Source: Chrysochromulina tobinii (taxonomy: Eukaryota > Haptophyta > Prymnesiales > Chrysochromulinaceae). Taken from it: a stretch of DNA of 41,431 bases. Within the stretch, counting starts at the first letter, position 1; each line of letters opens with the position of its first letter. The translations under genes and the position numbers were made by a program. The stretch lies in the NCBI GenBank assembly GCA_001275005.1, contig JWZX01003371.1:1-41431 (forward strand), written 5' to 3'. A model generated the notes under the pieces. The model was given only the letters and a program-made list of their open reading frames with translations. It searched no databases and was not told where the DNA came from. Positions 19,425-29,213 of the stretch are shown one piece after another.

Positions 19425-19484
19425 CGTGTTCTGCGATGGGTAGGTACCACTAGTCGTGTTCTGCAATGGGTAGGTACCACTAGT
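19425..19484. repeat. 30-base tandem duplication
   Basis: Two adjacent 30-base copies, 19425-19454 and 19455-19484, differ at a single base (gcgatggg versus gcaatggg). They lie just after the LRR gene stop, probably in its 3' untranslated region. Confidence 0.9.
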
Positions 19485-19882
19485 CGCGCGCAGTGGTCAC
19501 ACTTGTTGTCGCCCGCCCGCGGCCTCGTTCTATCAGATTTTGATCCAGTTTGAAGGCGGCGTCGCACCCGGCTTCTTGCCCTTGCGTTCTTTCCGGGTCG
19601 TCCTTCTTGTCGCGCTTGTCCTTCTCGATCACCGGAGCGACCACCCGCTCGTCGAGCACGGATCCGATCCACATCCAGCTGACAATCCGAGCAGCGAGCT
19701 CGCGTCCACGCTTGGTCACGAGACGCACCACTCGGTGGCAACCACACTTGTTAAGGGGGGCCCTGGGAAGTCATTGAAGTATCCAAGGGGGAGGTATGGA
19801 GACCTTCCATCTCCCAGGTGGAAGTATTGATCGAGACCCACAGTGGTAGAATCGATAGGTGCCCACGTGGGGTCGCGCGCGG

Positions 19883-20620
19883 TCACTGCAGACTTGACAC
19901 AGTCGCGTGACATAGTGATACTCGCACGGGCACGGCCATCAAGAGGATATCAAGAGGAGCACAACCATGGGCATGCAGAGCACCATGCCGCGGAGCACGG
20001 TTTGGGATAGCTGAAGCGCTCTGATTTCTGCGGCCGGAGTCGGCCTTGCACGGTCTTGGTCTCCTCGTGGTTCGCATTGCACGCGTCGACGAGATAGAAT
20101 CGGTGCCACTCGAGGCCTGTGTCGGGCTCGACAGACTGCCCGGGGGCGGGGCCGGGCGACGATCCTTTGTCAGTGCAGTCTAGGCTGCTAGAATCACTCC
20201 GCCGTGAGGGCCGCAGCCGACCGGCACTTTGCCGATCGCGGTGAATTCCCCTTTTGGTTTCCCACTTTTGGGTTGTGTCTTTTTGTGACCCTTTTTAGGT
20301 TCGGTGTTTTGAGTGTCCATGGTGACCTCTACCCTCATTATCTCGCTTCTCTCGACCGTTATCGGATATGGCTTCGCCATTACGTGCACAGTCGCTTGCG
20401 TGCGTCTAAATAATGCGACACGAACGCGCTGCCTTGATCTGAGCGGACCATGAACGGCTTGAAAGTGCCATGGAAGCCCATGTGTGCGCCCATCTCGGCC
20501 GTGAAGGCGTCGAGGGCGGCAGTCGCGACAGTGGCCATAACCAGTGATCCAGCGTCCACAGCCACAACCAGGCAAGCGCACGTGCGCCCACGTGTCTAGG
20601 CGCGCGTCAAAGTGGCCCAT
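19883..20620 (-). mobile_element. decayed transposable element with integrase/transposase-like fragments
   Basis: Minus-strand fragments in shifting frames look like a degraded DDE-type recombinase. The frame at 20565-20380 reads VDAGSLVMATVATAALDAF and then FMVRSDQGSAFVSHYL, which matches the spacing and context of the first two acidic residues of a retroviral-type integrase core. Further downstream, 20110-19990 reads LEWHRFYLVDACNANHEE and SERFSYPKPCSAAW, then shifts frame into LDILLMAV. The frames are broken by stops and shifts, so no active element is present. The family cannot be settled by eye, and the two fragments may derive from different elements. Confidence 0.4.
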
Positions 20621-20917
20621 GTCTCGCACCCCAATGTACAATCCAGAGCGCGGAGATGAGAATTATTATGGCGCAGTCCTCGCGTCCGAAACGGACAAAT
20701 CAAATAGGTTCCAAATAAGGGTGTGCGAACGCGGGATGATTGCAACTTTGGGCGGCGCGCTCCGTGCACCAGAACACCAGCGTGTCCCCAGACGCTCATC
20801 TCTAGCCGACCGAAGGCCACACACCGGCCCAAGGCAACGCATTGGGGGGAGCCGGGGGCAGTTTTGAGATTTTGGTCGGAACATAAACTTGGACCGGCGT
20901 GACGAATGCTGGGTTTC

Positions 20918-20971
20918 ATGGGGTGCTGTGCCTCAAAGGGGTGCTGTGCCTCCATGGGGTGCTGTGCCTCT
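20918..20971 (+). repeat. tandem repeat encoding the acylation motif
   Basis: The block ggggtgctgtgcctc occurs three times at the start of the ADP-ribosyltransferase gene, each encoding GCCAS. Two of the copies are preceded directly by ATG (20918, 20954). Confidence 0.9.
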
Positions 20972-23900
20972 CGAGAGGAGCCGCCTGGGCAGCCGGATCC
21001 GGAGCCTAACCCTGACCCGAATCCGAACCAAAACCCTAACCCGAACCCTCCAGCTCCGGCTCCGGCTCCGGCTGCTGACGATCCCATCGATCGGAACATC
21101 GTGGAACAATTGATGGGGAGCGGCGGCTCTGGCGTTGAACCGATTGACAAGGAGACTTTCAAGAAGCTCATCGTCGACCTTGGGCTTCAAGGAATTGCGG
21201 CGGACATGAGTGAGCTCGAAGATTACATCGAGAGCCTAAAGGAACGCCAGACATCGATGACAGGCTTCAACCTTTGTCCGCACCACGATGAAATTTTGCG
21301 AGGCAAGCCACGACCGGAGGAGAAGCCCGCCAAAGCAGCGAGCCGATCTCAGATGCATGGCGAGCTGCTGCGCAAGTCAATAAAGCAGTCGGTTCTGGAT
21401 GAGATGGACAGCGCGGCGGCGAAGGTGAAGCCGAGCGCCCGCGAGACGAAGGACATGCTCTTTGCGCTTCACGCCTACACGCGGAACGAGATCTACCGCG
21501 AGTTCAACCGCGACCACCGCGAGCTTCGGCCTGAGCTCTGGGCTGCTGTCTCGAACACGATGCGCTGCGCCTTGAAAAACGCGCGCTCGCCAGATGCCGG
21601 CGCGACTCTCTACCGCGGCGACAGTCGCGACGAGTACAACCTCCGGAAGGGCCAGCTGGACTGCTTTTCTCAGTACACGAGCGCGAGCCTCAACCGAAGA
21701 GTCGCGGAAAGTTTCGCAAAGGGCAAGTGGATCTTTGAGATCACGGGCGTCCCGCATACCCGCTGCGCGACAATCAAGCACGCGTCCAAATACCCGAATG
21801 AGGACGAGGTTCTAATTGCGCCCGGGTCCACCTTTTGCGTGGAGAGTGTCGACGAGTCAACCACTCCGAAGGTCGTGCGTTTGCGCTTTGGCGAGAATGG
21901 CAAGCAGGCCGATTGCGAGTGGTGCCTACTGGAGCGCGAGTTCAGCTCCTCGCGCCTGATCAGTGGTTCGTCCAAGGTCACCGCGTTTGGTGTGGCGCTT
22001 GCTGGTAGGGCTCCAGGCAGGCCCCGCGCCGACGGCGACAGGCCCCTAATCGATGGGCCATGCTTCAAATGCTTCGATAAGAACGGCCAGCTTGTCGATG
22101 GTACGGGAATGAAGAGACCACTGCTGGTTTCGGCTGCGGGTCTTGGCGCGCCAGGGGTAGCCATGGTAGACTTGCTGCTCGATCGGTTCGGGTTGGATGT
22201 AGATGTGGCGCGGCGCTTCACAGCATCCGACCACGCGACACAGGCCCTCGATGCTGCTCTTCGCTCCCCACGCGGGACCCCTGGCCGTGCTGATTGCGTC
22301 GCCGCGATCATCGGCAACAGTGTACTGCGTCGGACTTCGCCCTCCTCAACCTTCAAGACCGTCGTGTCACCGCAGCAGCTCGGCACCTTGCTGGAAGAGC
22401 CAGAACTCGAACGCATCGCTGAGCTAGGCCAGAACTACCTCAACCTTCCCTTGAGCAAGCCACGCGTGGTGTCCGTGTCAGCGGAGCAGCTCGTGCTAGC
22501 CATCCCATGGGCTGATGCAAAGGGCGAGGCGCACGAGGCTGTGCCGTCGTGGCTGAAGGACGCGGCGTTGTGTTCAGACGCAATCAATCAAGACACGATT
22601 CGTTTTGAAGTCGGCGCGTTCTCTGTGGACGCCGGCGCACCCGAAGTGGGTGGAAACCAGGAGATCGAAGCCCCATACCACTCGTGGTCCGGGGCCGCTG
22701 ATGACATCAGCACAGAGCCATTGCCATCAGGAGGAGTCCTGCTCAAGATGCCCAACAATCTTCCGCCGCTTGCGTCGAAGCTCTGCGTGTTACGCGTTCG
22801 TATTGCCGAGGGTCAGTTCATCGCTGGTTCGGCGGCAAAGAGCTACTCGTGCAACCGGGAGTCTCTGTGGTCGCAGCGCAGCGATGCTATCGATTGGGAG
22901 GCGGCTCGAAAGGCGGAAGAGGCCGCCGAAGAGGCTCGAAAGTTGAAAGAGGCTGCGGAGGTGGCTCGAAAAGCGGCAGAGGTCGCCGAGGCAGAGGCGG
23001 CTCGAAAAGCCAAGGCGGATGCGGACGCAAAGGCGGCAGCGGAGGCGAAGGCGGCGGCTGAAGGAAAGGCAGCAGCCGAGGCGAAGGCGGCGGATGACAA
23101 GCTATGGATCTTCACCGAGAAGTGGTTCAACCTGCAGTTTGTCCTGCAGTATCACAAGCAAAGCTTGTACGCCTTTGCAGCATCTGGCTACATCGAGATC
23201 GGAGCTCGAGGTTCATCATTTGGCTTCCGGTCGCTGGAGCTGACGGTCAAGAATCTTGCATCTTGTCCTTTAAAGGTGCTCGTGCCTCGGGGCACCTGGT
23301 TTCACAACAGGATGCCATTCCATCAGCCACTCGTCACTATTCGTGATTATTGGATTGAGATCGAGCCTGGAGCCCTTGCGACCGTTGAGCTCGACGCGTT
23401 CTGCGGCATCAGAACGTACGGCTGCCCACTTCGAGACGAGATGGAGCTGTCTCCGTATGTGTTTGACGGAGATGACGTGATGACGAGCCAGTCCAATGTG
23501 TGGGCCTATTTCTCTCCTTTCGTCCCGGCCATTCCCAAGGAGCACCAGCCCAGCAATCCCGCTGCCAACATTTCGCCGAACCCCCAGCTCGACAAAGAGG
23601 CTGCAAAGGCCGTCGAGGACGTGCGAGATGAGGAGCACGGAGATGCGAAAAAGGATGCGGATGCTCGAAAGGCGAAAGAGGCCGCCGAGGAAGCTCGAAA
23701 GGAGAAAGAGGCCGCCGAGGCGTTGCGAGCCGAGGAAGCCAGGAAAGCTGCGGAAAAGGCGGCTAAAGGGAAACCTGGCTTCCAGTTCGGTCGCTTTTAT
23801 GTTCCGCCCACTACCTTCAATAATGTGAAAGATGTCACCAGGGGTCAATCAAAGGCTCAAGCACGCCCGGACCTTTCCAAGCCACCAGCACCACCCGCCG

Positions 23901-24034
23901 AGCGCATCAAGTGGCGAGATGCTCTCTTGAAATTGCGAGATCCGCGGAAGAGCTTCCCCTTCGCCAGCTTCAAGCATCTGCCTAGCGTGAAGCGTCTAGC
24001 TTCATTCAGCCTGAGGAAGCAGTGGGAAACATGA
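20918..24034 (+). CDS. R-S-ExE ADP-ribosyltransferase-domain protein with acylated N-terminus
   Basis: A 1038-residue protein. It begins MGCCASKG, a classic N-myristoylation (Gly2, Ser6) plus palmitoylation (Cys3, Cys4) signal. The hexapeptide MGCCAS or GCCAS is encoded three times by a tandem repeat. Next is a Pro/Asn-rich linker, then a helical region, then an arginine-type mono-ADP-ribosyltransferase core: R233 in TLYRGDS, S255 in QYTSAS, and E295-x-E297 in NEDEVLIAPGSTF. This R-S-ExE set is that of NAD+-dependent ARTs, so catalysis is plausible. Residues about 340-650 are unrecognised. Ala/Lys/Glu coiled coils (660-727 and 891-951) flank a unique domain (728-870). The target is unknown. 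In-frame ATGs at 20906 and 20954 are alternatives; 20918 and 20954 both give an acylatable MGCCAS. Confidence 0.8.
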   Translation: MGCCASKGCCASMGCCASREEPPGQPDPEPNPDPNPNQNPNPNPPAPAPAPAADDPIDRNIVEQLMGSGGSGVEPIDKETFKKLIVDLGLQGIAADMSELEDYIESLKERQTSMTGFNLCPHHDEILRGKPRPEEKPAKAASRSQMHGELLRKSIKQSVLDEMDSAAAKVKPSARETKDMLFALHAYTRNEIYREFNRDHRELRPELWAAVSNTMRCALKNARSPDAGATLYRGDSRDEYNLRKGQLDCFSQYTSASLNRRVAESFAKGKWIFEITGVPHTRCATIKHASKYPNEDEVLIAPGSTFCVESVDESTTPKVVRLRFGENGKQADCEWCLLEREFSSSRLISGSSKVTAFGVALAGRAPGRPRADGDRPLIDGPCFKCFDKNGQLVDGTGMKRPLLVSAAGLGAPGVAMVDLLLDRFGLDVDVARRFTASDHATQALDAALRSPRGTPGRADCVAAIIGNSVLRRTSPSSTFKTVVSPQQLGTLLEEPELERIAELGQNYLNLPLSKPRVVSVSAEQLVLAIPWADAKGEAHEAVPSWLKDAALCSDAINQDTIRFEVGAFSVDAGAPEVGGNQEIEAPYHSWSGAADDISTEPLPSGGVLLKMPNNLPPLASKLCVLRVRIAEGQFIAGSAAKSYSCNRESLWSQRSDAIDWEAARKAEEAAEEARKLKEAAEVARKAAEVAEAEAARKAKADADAKAAAEAKAAAEGKAAAEAKAADDKLWIFTEKWFNLQFVLQYHKQSLYAFAASGYIEIGARGSSFGFRSLELTVKNLASCPLKVLVPRGTWFHNRMPFHQPLVTIRDYWIEIEPGALATVELDAFCGIRTYGCPLRDEMELSPYVFDGDDVMTSQSNVWAYFSPFVPAIPKEHQPSNPAANISPNPQLDKEAAKAVEDVRDEEHGDAKKDADARKAKEAAEEARKEKEAAEALRAEEARKAAEKAAKGKPGFQFGRFYVPPTTFNNVKDVTRGQSKAQARPDLSKPPAPPAERIKWRDALLKLRDPRKSFPFASFKHLPSVKRLASFSLRKQWET

Positions 24035-24552
24035 AGAGCAGCGCTAATTTACCATATTCGGGAACGCACCGGTGAAGCGGGGTTCGGTCTCACGTTCGCG
24101 GTGTTCGGGCGGCGCGGGGCCAGGTGGGGCGGGTACAATGTAATGCCCTTCCGGGTCGGAGTTCGGTCACACGCGACGAGAGAGGAGGATGACCTCGACA
24201 TACCCTGTATCGCTGTAGTAACCATCGGGTTGAGTAACCAGCGCCCGGTTGCTTCGCTGTAGCCTGTACGGCCTTAGCCCGTACACAACCCATGCACATC
24301 GTCGAATCGGGCAAAACCCCGACCCAATCTCCGCACGGCACGCGACGCGCTTCTCTGACGTCGTTATTATAAAAAGCGAAGTGACTTTGACTTTAAAAGC
24401 GCGTCGGCTGGTCTCAGCGTCTGTGCGAGCGGCCAGTGCAGACGGCGCGGACCGCGGTGGCGGGTTTCGACTTTCCGTGGATCGAAAGCTGCGCCCTGCG
24501 GCGTAAAAATCATGGTAAAAATGAGATTATTCACCGACGTATGCCATGTGTT
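24035..24552. other. convergent gap, nothing recognised
   Basis: Lies between the 3' ends of the ADP-ribosyltransferase gene (+) and the EF-hand/HEAT gene (-). No homologous frame, RNA or repeat is seen. Confidence 0.4.
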
Positions 24553-27507
24553 TCACACGTGATGCGGCTGCTTCTGTTCCCGCTTTGCGACCGGGGCGAC
24601 CTGGCCCCCAGACAAGAACCCGAATATCCCGCCAAACATGCCGGTGCCGCCGTCCGGCGCCGCCGCAGGCGCCGCTTCCGTCTTGGTCACCACGAGGACC
24701 TCCGCACCCTTCTTGGCCAAGTAGGCCCGCTGCCGCCCAATGGTCGTCGAGGGGGGCTCGACAGGGTCGAGGGCCGCCAAGAAGCGAAATCTTGCAACGC
24801 ACTCAGCACTGCGGCGCGCCGCGTACTGCTCGACCAAACGGAGATCAAGGACGTTGAGAGCCTCGAGGGCCGCACGGCGCACGGGCTGCGCGTCGTCGGT
24901 GGTGGCGGCGAGGAGGAGTGCGTCAGTGTGCCTCTCGAGGGTGGCGGGGGGAAGGCGCGCGAGGAAGCGGGCCGCCCCCACGCGCACGCCCGCGTGGCAG
25001 TCCGCGAGCATGGCGTTGACCGTCGGGCCGTGAGTCGCGAGTGCTCTCGGGGACAGATGAGCAAGCGCGTCAAGCGCCGCCCGACGCACAGTCGGATCAA
25101 TATCCTTGAGGCGGCGCACTAGACTGCTCGCGGCGCCGCTGTTCAGGAGTGCGGGCGGCAGCTTGCCAAGCACCTTGACGACAGCCACCCGCACAGGCAT
25201 CACGCCGAGTTCGTCACGGTACGAGTCCTCGAGTCGCACGAGCAGCGATGCCAGATGGCGGGCAAGCTGCTCAGGCGGGGTGCGCGAGAGAGCCATGACT
25301 GCTTGCCGGCGCACGAGCCACTCACTGTCGTCGAGGCGCTCGGCGAGGGCGTCGGCGTGCGCACCGAGCTCCTGGGGCGGCAGCTGCGACAGCACGCGGA
25401 GCGCTGCCTCCCGCACAGCCCAGTCGACGTCGCGAAGCCGGCCGACGAGCGCGTCGTCATGGGCGCATAGCTGCAGGGGCTCGAGATGGGCGAGGCTCTC
25501 GAGCGCCGCGCGACGGACGAGGCGATCAATATCCTCACAGCGGGCCGCGAGCGCGGTGCCGCCGAGCGAGGCGAGGGCAGTCGGCTCGAGCATGCCGAGA
25601 GCTTCCGTGGCCGCCAGCCGCACCGCAACGTCGTCGTCCTCGTCGCAACGTCCGATCAACACGGCGGCGTGCGGCGCGAGCAAGGCGGGGGTGAGTGTCG
25701 CGAGCGTTCGCACCGCCGCATGCCGCACCTCTGCGGACGTGTCGTGCCCGCAGCGCCAGCTGATAGCTTCAGCAATGTGCGCAAGGGCAGCGGGATGGCG
25801 CTTTCCTAATTCGGCCAACGACGCAAGCGCCGCCTTGCGCACGGCCGGCGTGCAATCCGCAGGCCGATAGAAGGTGCGATCCACCTTGACCAGCACCTCA
25901 GGATGCAGCGGCGGCGCGCCGGCGAGTGTGGCAAGCGCGTCGCGGCTCAGCTCGGTGGAGCGGCGGAGGTCGATGGCGATGGACTGGTGGTCTAGCACGG
26001 GATGCTCGGACGCCACCGCCGGGAGCGAGCGCGCTACCACCCATTCGCGTCCGAAGGCAGCTTCATCGCGGTCGAGTTTCGTCAGAGCCGCATGCACCTC
26101 ACATGTGAAAGCGCATGCATCGAGACCTAAGGCAAGCACCTCGCCACGACGGAGGGTTCTCAGCCCGCGCCGTGCCGACCGCCGCACCTCGGCGCAGTCA
26201 TCACCTAGTTCACGAAGCCAGCGGGCGCAGAGCTCTGCCGACGTGCCCTCCCACCCCACCGGTGGCCGACGATGCGCCGCGCCATCGAGCTCCATCTCTC
26301 TCATCTCTTCCTCCTCGGCCGCGACGAACGCTGCCGCCGCCGCCTCGTCGATGGCCGCCGCGGCCGCCGGCTGCCCCCCAAGCGCGGTCGGCGATGCGGC
26401 AGTGAAGGCAGCACCCGCCTCTATGGCGCGGCTGGGTGTCAGGGGCCCGCACGACGCAGGGCTCGTAGAGAGCTCGCTCACACGAGGACTCCTCAAGGGC
26501 GAGTGCAAGGAACGCACAAATCCACCACGCGAAGCTGGGCGTGCAAAGCCATCTAGATGCGATTGGATGCCATGCGCTTTCAAGAAGGGCGACCCTGCGC
26601 CCGCGCGCGATGCCGCCGGTGCATCTTGGCGCATGGCGTCCAGTTTGTCGTCCCCATGGGCCTTTTCGGCCTCTTTAGCGCGCAATTTTAGGAGCTTGTT
26701 CAACTCCAGGACGTCAATCTCGCCAGAGTGGTCCGTATCGAGCTCTTCGAACACTTTATCCATCTGATCCTCTGGGGCGTCTAGACCGACCGTCGCGAGC
26801 GCCCGCCGAAACTCTCGCTGGTTGATGGTGCCCGAGGCATCGATATCCCACTGCCGAAACAAGCGCTTGATTGTGTTTCGTGATCGTACGACTGCATCGC
26901 GCAGCGCATATCGCACCCATTCCTGGTACTGGATCTCGCCCGAACCGTCAATATCTTGCTCATTGAATAGCAGGTCGCATGCCTGCTCCGACACGTTGAA
27001 GCCGAGCATGCCCACCACCTCCCGAAACTCGAGCCGGTTGATGGTGCCGCTCCCATCGGAATCTAAGATCCGGAAGAGGTTGGCCGCACCGGTCAGCTCA
27101 GCCCCGAGCTGTTCCCGGAGCAGGTTCTTTTCTTCGATGGTCTTTTTGGTCGGCAATTGTGGAACCCTGGGGAACTGCTTTGCAGCGGCCGCTGCAGCGG
27201 CCGTCGGCGATCCCAAGTGAGGGCTGAGCTTCCACACTAGGTGGCGCGCGAGCGCTTTCAGCTCCGCGAGCTCCCTCGCAGTCAGCTCCTCGGGAGGGTT
27301 TCTCGCTTGGAGCCCCGCCTGCCTTACTCGTAGCTCTTCCATGCGCTCTCGCGCCACCTCAACGTCGAGCAATGCTACAGCAGCATGCAGCTCTTCATCG
27401 CGCCGACGGGCAGTCTTCGCTTCGAGCAGCGCCCGATCAGAAGGAGAGAGCGTCGAAGCGCGGCTGAGGCGCTTGGGAGACGGAGGGCGTGCAGTGGACG
27501 GAGCCAT
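24553..27507 (-). CDS. EF-hand and HEAT-repeat protein
   Basis: A 984-residue uninterrupted protein starting at the ATG at 27507. Residues 30-100 are charged and helical. Four EF-hand loops follow: DSDGSGTINRLE (149-160), DIDGSGEIQYQE (185-196), DIDASGTINQRE (221-232) and DTDHSGEIDVLE (257-268). All have acidic residues at positions 1, 3 and 12 and Gly at 6, so calcium binding is expected, in a calmodulin-like pair of lobes. A low-complexity linker (280-420) leads to about a dozen HEAT repeats (about 425-935), each like DVDWAVREAALRVLSQLPP and DSEWLVRRQAVMALSRTPP. The likely role is a calcium-responsive scaffold; partners are unknown. Calmodulin-like plus HEAT is an uncommon combination. Confidence 0.9.
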   Translation of the reverse strand: MAPSTARPPSPKRLSRASTLSPSDRALLEAKTARRRDEELHAAVALLDVEVARERMEELRVRQAGLQARNPPEELTARELAELKALARHLVWKLSPHLGSPTAAAAAAAKQFPRVPQLPTKKTIEEKNLLREQLGAELTGAANLFRILDSDGSGTINRLEFREVVGMLGFNVSEQACDLLFNEQDIDGSGEIQYQEWVRYALRDAVVRSRNTIKRLFRQWDIDASGTINQREFRRALATVGLDAPEDQMDKVFEELDTDHSGEIDVLELNKLLKLRAKEAEKAHGDDKLDAMRQDAPAASRAGAGSPFLKAHGIQSHLDGFARPASRGGFVRSLHSPLRSPRVSELSTSPASCGPLTPSRAIEAGAAFTAASPTALGGQPAAAAAIDEAAAAAFVAAEEEEMREMELDGAAHRRPPVGWEGTSAELCARWLRELGDDCAEVRRSARRGLRTLRRGEVLALGLDACAFTCEVHAALTKLDRDEAAFGREWVVARSLPAVASEHPVLDHQSIAIDLRRSTELSRDALATLAGAPPLHPEVLVKVDRTFYRPADCTPAVRKAALASLAELGKRHPAALAHIAEAISWRCGHDTSAEVRHAAVRTLATLTPALLAPHAAVLIGRCDEDDDVAVRLAATEALGMLEPTALASLGGTALAARCEDIDRLVRRAALESLAHLEPLQLCAHDDALVGRLRDVDWAVREAALRVLSQLPPQELGAHADALAERLDDSEWLVRRQAVMALSRTPPEQLARHLASLLVRLEDSYRDELGVMPVRVAVVKVLGKLPPALLNSGAASSLVRRLKDIDPTVRRAALDALAHLSPRALATHGPTVNAMLADCHAGVRVGAARFLARLPPATLERHTDALLLAATTDDAQPVRRAALEALNVLDLRLVEQYAARRSAECVARFRFLAALDPVEPPSTTIGRQRAYLAKKGAEVLVVTKTEAAPAAAPDGGTGMFGGIFGFLSGGQVAPVAKREQKQPHHV

Positions 27508-28022
27508 TGTTCACGAGGCGCGGCACACCGTTTCGCGTTCCAAAAGTCGAAACTCGTCAACGAGCGATTTCACAAGCCTCTCCTTTCGCATAGTCAATCA
27601 GTCAGTCAGTTCCGTCGGTCCTTCCGCGCTCACCACACCGCTAGTACAAATAGCTTGGAAAGGGGGGGGTGTAAGTGCACGCGCTCACGCGTGCGTTGCA
27701 CCGTCTCAAAGGAGTACCGCGAAGGACGGCTCCGCATGGGCATGCTCCGCTCCCCTCGGTCAACACAAGTACCGGTACTCGCATTGCGAATGGAGGCACC
27801 CCGGGACCCGCCTGTTTCTTACCTGTTTCGTTTCGGGTTTCGCTGGGCTTTCGACAGGAAAAATGGTCAGCAATTGTCAGCCGAACGAGACATTATAGAG
27901 TCAGAGGTTGGTAAGTTACCACTCTCTCTCTATAGAGTCTGGATCACCGAAACACCGAGGCGCGGGACCACCACGAGTCAGGCGGCACGCAATCCAGAGA
28001 AGCCTCAGGGGGTGGTTCGACT
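27508..28022. other. intergenic gap, nothing recognised
   Basis: Lies upstream of the EF-hand/HEAT gene (-) and downstream of the methyltransferase-like gene (-). The open plus-strand frames here have no family resemblance. A g-run at 27662 and tcagtcagt/gtcagtcag direct repeats near 27598-27608 are the only notable marks. Confidence 0.4.
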
Positions 28023-28931
28023 TTACTCGAGCTTGGCACGGTTGCCTCTGTGATGCTGGCGACGATGCTCGCGCGAACTGGACGCCGAACAATTGAGCTC
28101 AAAATAGATGGTCGGCTCAGGGCACTTGCCATGATGGGGATCGAAGAGGTTCGTGGGCTTGAGGCCAGCGCGCGCTTCTCGGATCTCGAGCACTGCGGCG
28201 TGGTGCGGCGCATTCCCGACCTTGGACGGCGCTATGGTGAACAGGTTGCAAGAGTCCGACTGGAAGCCGTAGGAGAGCCAGTCAAGCACCATGGCGCCTT
28301 CCAGGTTGGGCAGCCATTCCGGCAAGACGCGGAGGTCGCGCTTGCCGTTAAAGGATCCATCGGTCCAGAATAATGGATTGTAAACGTCGTGCAGCGACAC
28401 TGGAATGTGGCCGAGCCGCATCACCGCCGGGAGGAGCCGCGACGTATACAAGGTCGCCATCTCGACGTTGTGCTTACTGTCCAAGTAGAGGTAGTCTGGA
28501 GGCGGGAGGGGTCTTGATTTCCCCTCCCATTTTGAGGACAAGATGCCGTCGGGAGAGACGAGGGTCTGCGCATTCCTTTTGTGGAAGTTCCACATCGGCA
28601 TCAGCAATGGAAAGCGATCCGTCCCGACTAAGAACTTGTACGAGGAGCCGAAGAGGTCAAAGGAATGGAGCGTTGCGTTGTTGCTGTTTGCAGCAAGCGC
28701 ATGCAGTATTACCACGGTTGAGAAGCCATCAGCTGGTGATATTTCCCATACGACGCGTGGCTTGAGCTCACGTAAGCGCATGTAGGATAGTTCCATTTCC
28801 AACGTGCACGAGAAGCACTTAACCGGCTTAACACAGTACGCATTCATCGTGCGGTGCAACGCCTTCAACTCAGCGCCATACTTTGAGTAGCCAGCTCGTG
28901 CCAGCTGCACGCCTAGATGCGGAGCGAGCAT
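28023..28931 (-). CDS. Methyltransf_24-like class I methyltransferase
   Basis: A 302-residue protein from the ATG at 28931. RVVWEISPADGFSTVVIL (59-76) fits SAM-binding motif I of the Methyltransf_24 family, where E and G-x-S contact SAM. NATLHSFDL (85-93) would be motif II. DYLYLDSKHNVEMA (about 147-160), followed by RLGHIPVSLHDVY, matches the family's D-x-x-x-D-x-x-H and HD signatures. The substrate is unknown; such enzymes methylate sugars or small molecules. The tail is rich in Ser, Arg and His. The reading frame stays open for 55 more codons 5' of the ATG without another ATG, so a spliced upstream exon is possible. Confidence 0.7.
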   Translation of the reverse strand: MLAPHLGVQLARAGYSKYGAELKALHRTMNAYCVKPVKCFSCTLEMELSYMRLRELKPRVVWEISPADGFSTVVILHALAANSNNATLHSFDLFGSSYKFLVGTDRFPLLMPMWNFHKRNAQTLVSPDGILSSKWEGKSRPLPPPDYLYLDSKHNVEMATLYTSRLLPAVMRLGHIPVSLHDVYNPLFWTDGSFNGKRDLRVLPEWLPNLEGAMVLDWLSYGFQSDSCNLFTIAPSKVGNAPHHAAVLEIREARAGLKPTNLFDPHHGKCPEPTIYFELNCSASSSREHRRQHHRGNRAKLE

Positions 28932-29213
28932 GCTTGTCGCGGCTTGTCTGCCGTTGTGTGCTGCCCCGCTCGGTATAGCGATCGCACTCACCACCGGAAG
29001 CGGCAAATGGGAGACAAAGGACGCGCCGATTAGTCGCCGAATGGACGTTTGGACGAAGTTGGCGGCAAGTTTAAACTGTGAGGGGAGCTGGCACACACGA
29101 TCTACTCATCTTGTTCTCTACGAAAGTGATGATCTCCGCAATTTCCGGCATGTTTGTCGAGTCCGCAGCGTCGTTCTTGAGGTGTGCTTCTGCACACGCG
29201 GCTGCTCGCACGG

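Larger units (their letters stand above)
19385..20917. other. intergenic region holding a tandem duplication and a mobile-element relic
   Basis: This 1.5-kb gap between the HET/LRR and ADP-ribosyltransferase genes has no intact gene. It contains a 30-base tandem duplication and minus-strand coding fragments of a mobile element, given as separate entries. The part from about 20650 to 20917 must carry the promoter of the ADP-ribosyltransferase gene. Confidence 0.5.

Noticed and set aside
21005..21052. Telomere-like ccctaac/cccgaac hexamers
   Set aside because: They lie inside the coding sequence of the ADP-ribosyltransferase protein and encode an Asn-Pro/Asp-Pro linker. Too few and too varied to be an interstitial telomere.
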